Source: Deferribacteres bacterium (GTDB lineage Bacteria > Zhuqueibacterota > Zhuqueibacteria > Zhuqueibacterales > Geothermadaptataceae). Taken from it: a stretch of 64,000 bases of DNA. The position numbers and the translations under genes were made by a program. The DNA lies in NCBI GenBank assembly GCA_020633675.1, contig JACKDE010000002.1:248001-312000 (forward strand), given 5' to 3'. Below the pieces are notes generated by a model. That model had not been told where the DNA came from and searched no databases. It saw nothing but the letters and a program-made list of their open reading frames with translations. Within the stretch, counting starts at the first letter, position 1, and each line of letters opens with the position of its first letter. Positions 61,892-64,000 of the stretch are shown piece after piece.

Positions 61892-63539
61892 GATTTTGAC
61901 TCCAGTAGTGCTTGAGTTTTGAAACCAGGTCGTTGTTTACACGCGCATCAACCGGAATTTCGATAATATTCAACTCCTTTGAAGCGAGCGATGCAGCGAG
62001 CTGGTGTTTGAGTTCACTGACAGTTTGCGGACGGTAGCCTTTGATGCCGAAACTCTCCGCGTATGCCTTGAAATCTGGATTGCTGATACGAGTCGAAACA
62101 GACCGACCCTTGCTCATATGCTGTTTCCAACTGATCAGACCGTAATCATTGTCATTGAAAATGATGGCGGTAAAGCCCAGCCCAAGCCGTTTGGCTGTCT
62201 CCAACTCTTGTGAGTTCATTAAAAAGCCGCCATCTCCCATTGCAGCGACGATCTGACGATCTGGATCGATCAGGGATGCGGCGATCGCGCCGGGAAGGGC
62301 AATACCCATGCTCGCGAGACCGTTGCTGATGATACAGCCGTTCGGGCAGTGTGTCGGAAAATTGCGTGCAATCCACATTTTATGACTGCCGACATCGCTG
62401 ATCAGCAAGCCGTTTTCGTCCAGCAATTCGCGTAAAATCAGGAGAACTCCCGGAATAGTAAAAGAGTCGTTTTCAGCGAGCGCATAGCTGGCGAGGTCTT
62501 TGAGAATGCGGCTGCGGATTGGTCGATACCAGCCTTTTTCGAAATTCACTTCGCTGGTTTGTAGTTGCTGGTTGAGCTCCCAGAGCGTGCCGGAAATATC
62601 GCCCAGGATTTCGATGTCAGGATTGTAGTGCGTATACACTTCAGCCGGATCAAAATCGATATGAATAATCTTTTCGCGATTTGATGGATTCCATGCTTGC
62701 GGCGGATACTCTGCTATATCGTAACCAACAGTTAGAATCAGATCGGCTTTTTCAACAGCTTCGGTCACAAAGTCCTTAAATCCCAGGCCAATGCTCAGCA
62801 ATGACTGCGGGCATTGATCAGAGATAGCGCCTTTGCCCATGAAAGTGGAAACCACGGGGATATCGTGCTCTTGCACGAGTTGCGTCAGATGCTTGCTGGC
62901 TAATTTGCGAATCGCACCGTTGCCAGCAAGCACAAGCGGTCGCCTGGCCTGTTGCAGCAAGTCGATGGCCTGCCGGACAGCTTTATAGTCCGGCCCCGGG
63001 CGCCGAAGAGTGCGTGGCGTTATCGGCGTAAAGTCATTGTTGATCTCCTGGCCGGCAACATCTTCGGAGAGTTCGATATGGGTCGCGCCGGGCTTTTCGA
63101 GTTGTGCAACTTTGAATGCCTTGCGAACCACTTCGGTGACGATATCCGGCGAAGAGATACGGGTGTTCCATTTGGTGATCGGCTTAAACATGCTGACGAT
63201 ATCGAGATTTTGATGGCTCTCATGGTGCAAGCGCGACAAACCACCCTGCGCGGTGATGGCCACCACCGGAGATTTGTCGAGATTGGCATCAGCGATGCCG
63301 GTCATCAGATTTGTAGCGCCAGGGCCAAGCGTTGCCAGACAGACGCCCGCATTGCCAGTCAGTCGTCCCCAAATATTGGCGATAAAAGCGGCACCCTGTT
63401 CATGTCGAGTGGGTACGAATTGAATGGATGATGTTTCCAGCGAAAAGAGCAAATCTTCATTCTCCTCGCCAGGCACACCAAAAACATACTCAACGCCTTC
63501 ATTTTCGAGGCAACGGATAAATAAGTCGGATATTATCAT
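61881..63539 (-). CDS. ThDP-dependent decarboxylase, acetolactate-synthase family (2-oxoglutarate decarboxylase-like)
   Basis: A 552-residue thiamine diphosphate enzyme. The N-terminal part has the activating Glu (FVPTRHEQGAAFIA) and LATLGPGATNLMTGIADANL. The middle is a nucleotide-type domain, and the ThDP/Mg motif is MGDGGFLMNSQE with FNDNDYGLI. Homologues are annotated acetolactate synthase. However, no regulatory subunit is present, and the first 180 residues resemble the cyanobacterial 2-oxoglutarate decarboxylase as I recall it (CLENEGVEYVFGVPGEEN, ANLDKSPVVAITAQGGL, SHQNLDIVSMF). The 11-base overlap with an SSADH gene supports that role. Acetolactate or another 2-oxoacid reaction remains possible. 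Confidence 0.85.
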   Translation of the reverse strand: MIISDLFIRCLENEGVEYVFGVPGEENEDLLFSLETSSIQFVPTRHEQGAAFIANIWGRLTGNAGVCLATLGPGATNLMTGIADANLDKSPVVAITAQGGLSRLHHESHQNLDIVSMFKPITKWNTRISSPDIVTEVVRKAFKVAQLEKPGATHIELSEDVAGQEINNDFTPITPRTLRRPGPDYKAVRQAIDLLQQARRPLVLAGNGAIRKLASKHLTQLVQEHDIPVVSTFMGKGAISDQCPQSLLSIGLGFKDFVTEAVEKADLILTVGYDIAEYPPQAWNPSNREKIIHIDFDPAEVYTHYNPDIEILGDISGTLWELNQQLQTSEVNFEKGWYRPIRSRILKDLASYALAENDSFTIPGVLLILRELLDENGLLISDVGSHKMWIARNFPTHCPNGCIISNGLASMGIALPGAIAASLIDPDRQIVAAMGDGGFLMNSQELETAKRLGLGFTAIIFNDNDYGLISWKQHMSKGRSVSTRISNPDFKAYAESFGIKGYRPQTVSELKHQLAASLASKELNIIEIPVDARVNNDLVSKLKHYWSQNHGN

Positions 63540-63613
63540 GCGATCTCATATCATTTTTGAACATTGAATTTAACAGAACCTGCCAATAAACCAAACAACG
63601 AGTGCCGTGTGCG

Positions 63614-64000
63614 TTATTCAACAGTCTTTTCCGTTTCAAGTTGATAGCCATTGCTTTTGGCAGTGGCGTTTTGAAACAACAGTGTTTGTGTCGGATACGC
63701 GAATTCGATGTTGTGCTGTTTGAATGCCTTGCCGATTTCGAGATTGATTCGCTGTTGGATATCCATGTAAATATTGTAATCGGAGCTTAGAACATAATAG
63801 ACAATCTCAAAGTTCAGGCTAAAATCGCCGAATGCTGCAAAATGTGCGCGATCAAATTCCGCCATCTCAATTCCCTGGATAATGGCCTTGATCATACCTG
63901 GAATTTCTTCGAGCTTTTCCTGGCTGGTTTGATAGATGACGCCGATTTTAAAGGCGACGCGCCGTCGTTCCATGCGCTTGAAGTTCCGCACACGCGAGCT
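63614..64000 (-). CDS. Mechanosensitive ion channel (MscS) C-terminal part, 5' end outside window
   Basis: The frame is open to the right edge, so the gene is truncated by the window. About 128 residues remain: the end of the MscS cytoplasmic vestibule, with MERRRVAFKIGVIYQTSQEK, LEEIPGMIKAII and FSLNFEIVYYVLSSDYNIYM. The final INLEIGKAFKQHNIEFAYPT strand is followed by a 25-residue tail. MscS channels release solutes on osmotic downshock. The pore helices lie outside the window. It is upstream of the ThDP enzyme gene on the same strand. Confidence 0.87.
   Translation of the reverse strand, partial: SSRVRNFKRMERRRVAFKIGVIYQTSQEKLEEIPGMIKAIIQGIEMAEFDRAHFAAFGDFSLNFEIVYYVLSSDYNIYMDIQQRINLEIGKAFKQHNIEFAYPTQTLLFQNATAKSNGYQLETEKTVE

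Noticed and set aside
1..64000. CRISPR array, rRNA and tRNA genes, phage or plasmid replication genes
   Set aside because: I found no regularly spaced repeats with unique spacers, no cloverleaf I could support and no rRNA segments; small tRNAs could still be missed by eye.

Overview
The window (about 52% G+C by eye, apart from one AT-rich patch near 43.6-45.1 kb) looks like chromosomal DNA of a Gram-negative bacterium. It has RND efflux pumps, a probable outer-membrane barrel, lipoprotein and Tat signals, SpoIIE-type phosphatases on large membrane sensors, a sortilin/BNR-repeat exoprotein and a YfhO-type membrane protein. This mix recalls FCB-group and candidate-phylum lineages (KSB1 or Calditrichota-like). 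That placement is an inference, since no rRNA gene is present.

Layout. 0-4.2 kb: the end of a TPR protein, then a giant regulator (RsbW-like kinase, membrane sensor, SpoIIE phosphatase, two DNA-binding-like domains, TPRs). 4.2-8.1 kb (-): CoaBC translationally coupled to a cyclic-nucleotide-binding/transglutaminase fusion, then a GAF-PAS protein. 8.3-15.8 kb (-): flippase, glycosyltransferase, RNase Z, GDSL esterase, DUF423 protein, carbonic anhydrase, secreted protein, small protein and an MBL hydrolase. 16-30 kb (+): debranching enzyme; an efflux adaptor with two RND pumps, between which sits a four-helix-bundle gene flanked by inverted repeats; a UroD-family protein; a decayed chimeric relic; and an alpha/beta hydrolase. 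30-42 kb: mixed small operons, including a 7TM-type SpoIIE phosphatase, a class A beta-lactamase-like protein and a palindromic repeat. 42.9-46.0 kb (-): a probable integron gene-cassette array without an integrase. 46.2-55 kb: YfhO protein, BNR-repeat protein, RsmE, aldo/keto reductase, PLP enzyme. 55-64 kb: hemolysin III, a CCG-domain protein, an output-less sensor fused by overlap to TrkH, a STAS-like protein, an aldehyde dehydrogenase overlapping a ThDP enzyme, and the end of an MscS channel.

How the genes fit together. Three SpoIIE phosphatases, an RsbW-like kinase domain and a STAS-like protein suggest partner-switching regulation. The ThDP enzyme/aldehyde dehydrogenase pair matches in size, order and motifs the cyanobacterial 2-oxoglutarate decarboxylase/succinate-semialdehyde dehydrogenase bypass of the TCA cycle. 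The clearest candidates for novelty are the cassette array at 42.9-46.0 kb and the four-helix-bundle insertion at 23.46-23.93 kb, whose inverted-repeat arms differ by A/G exactly once every seven bases.
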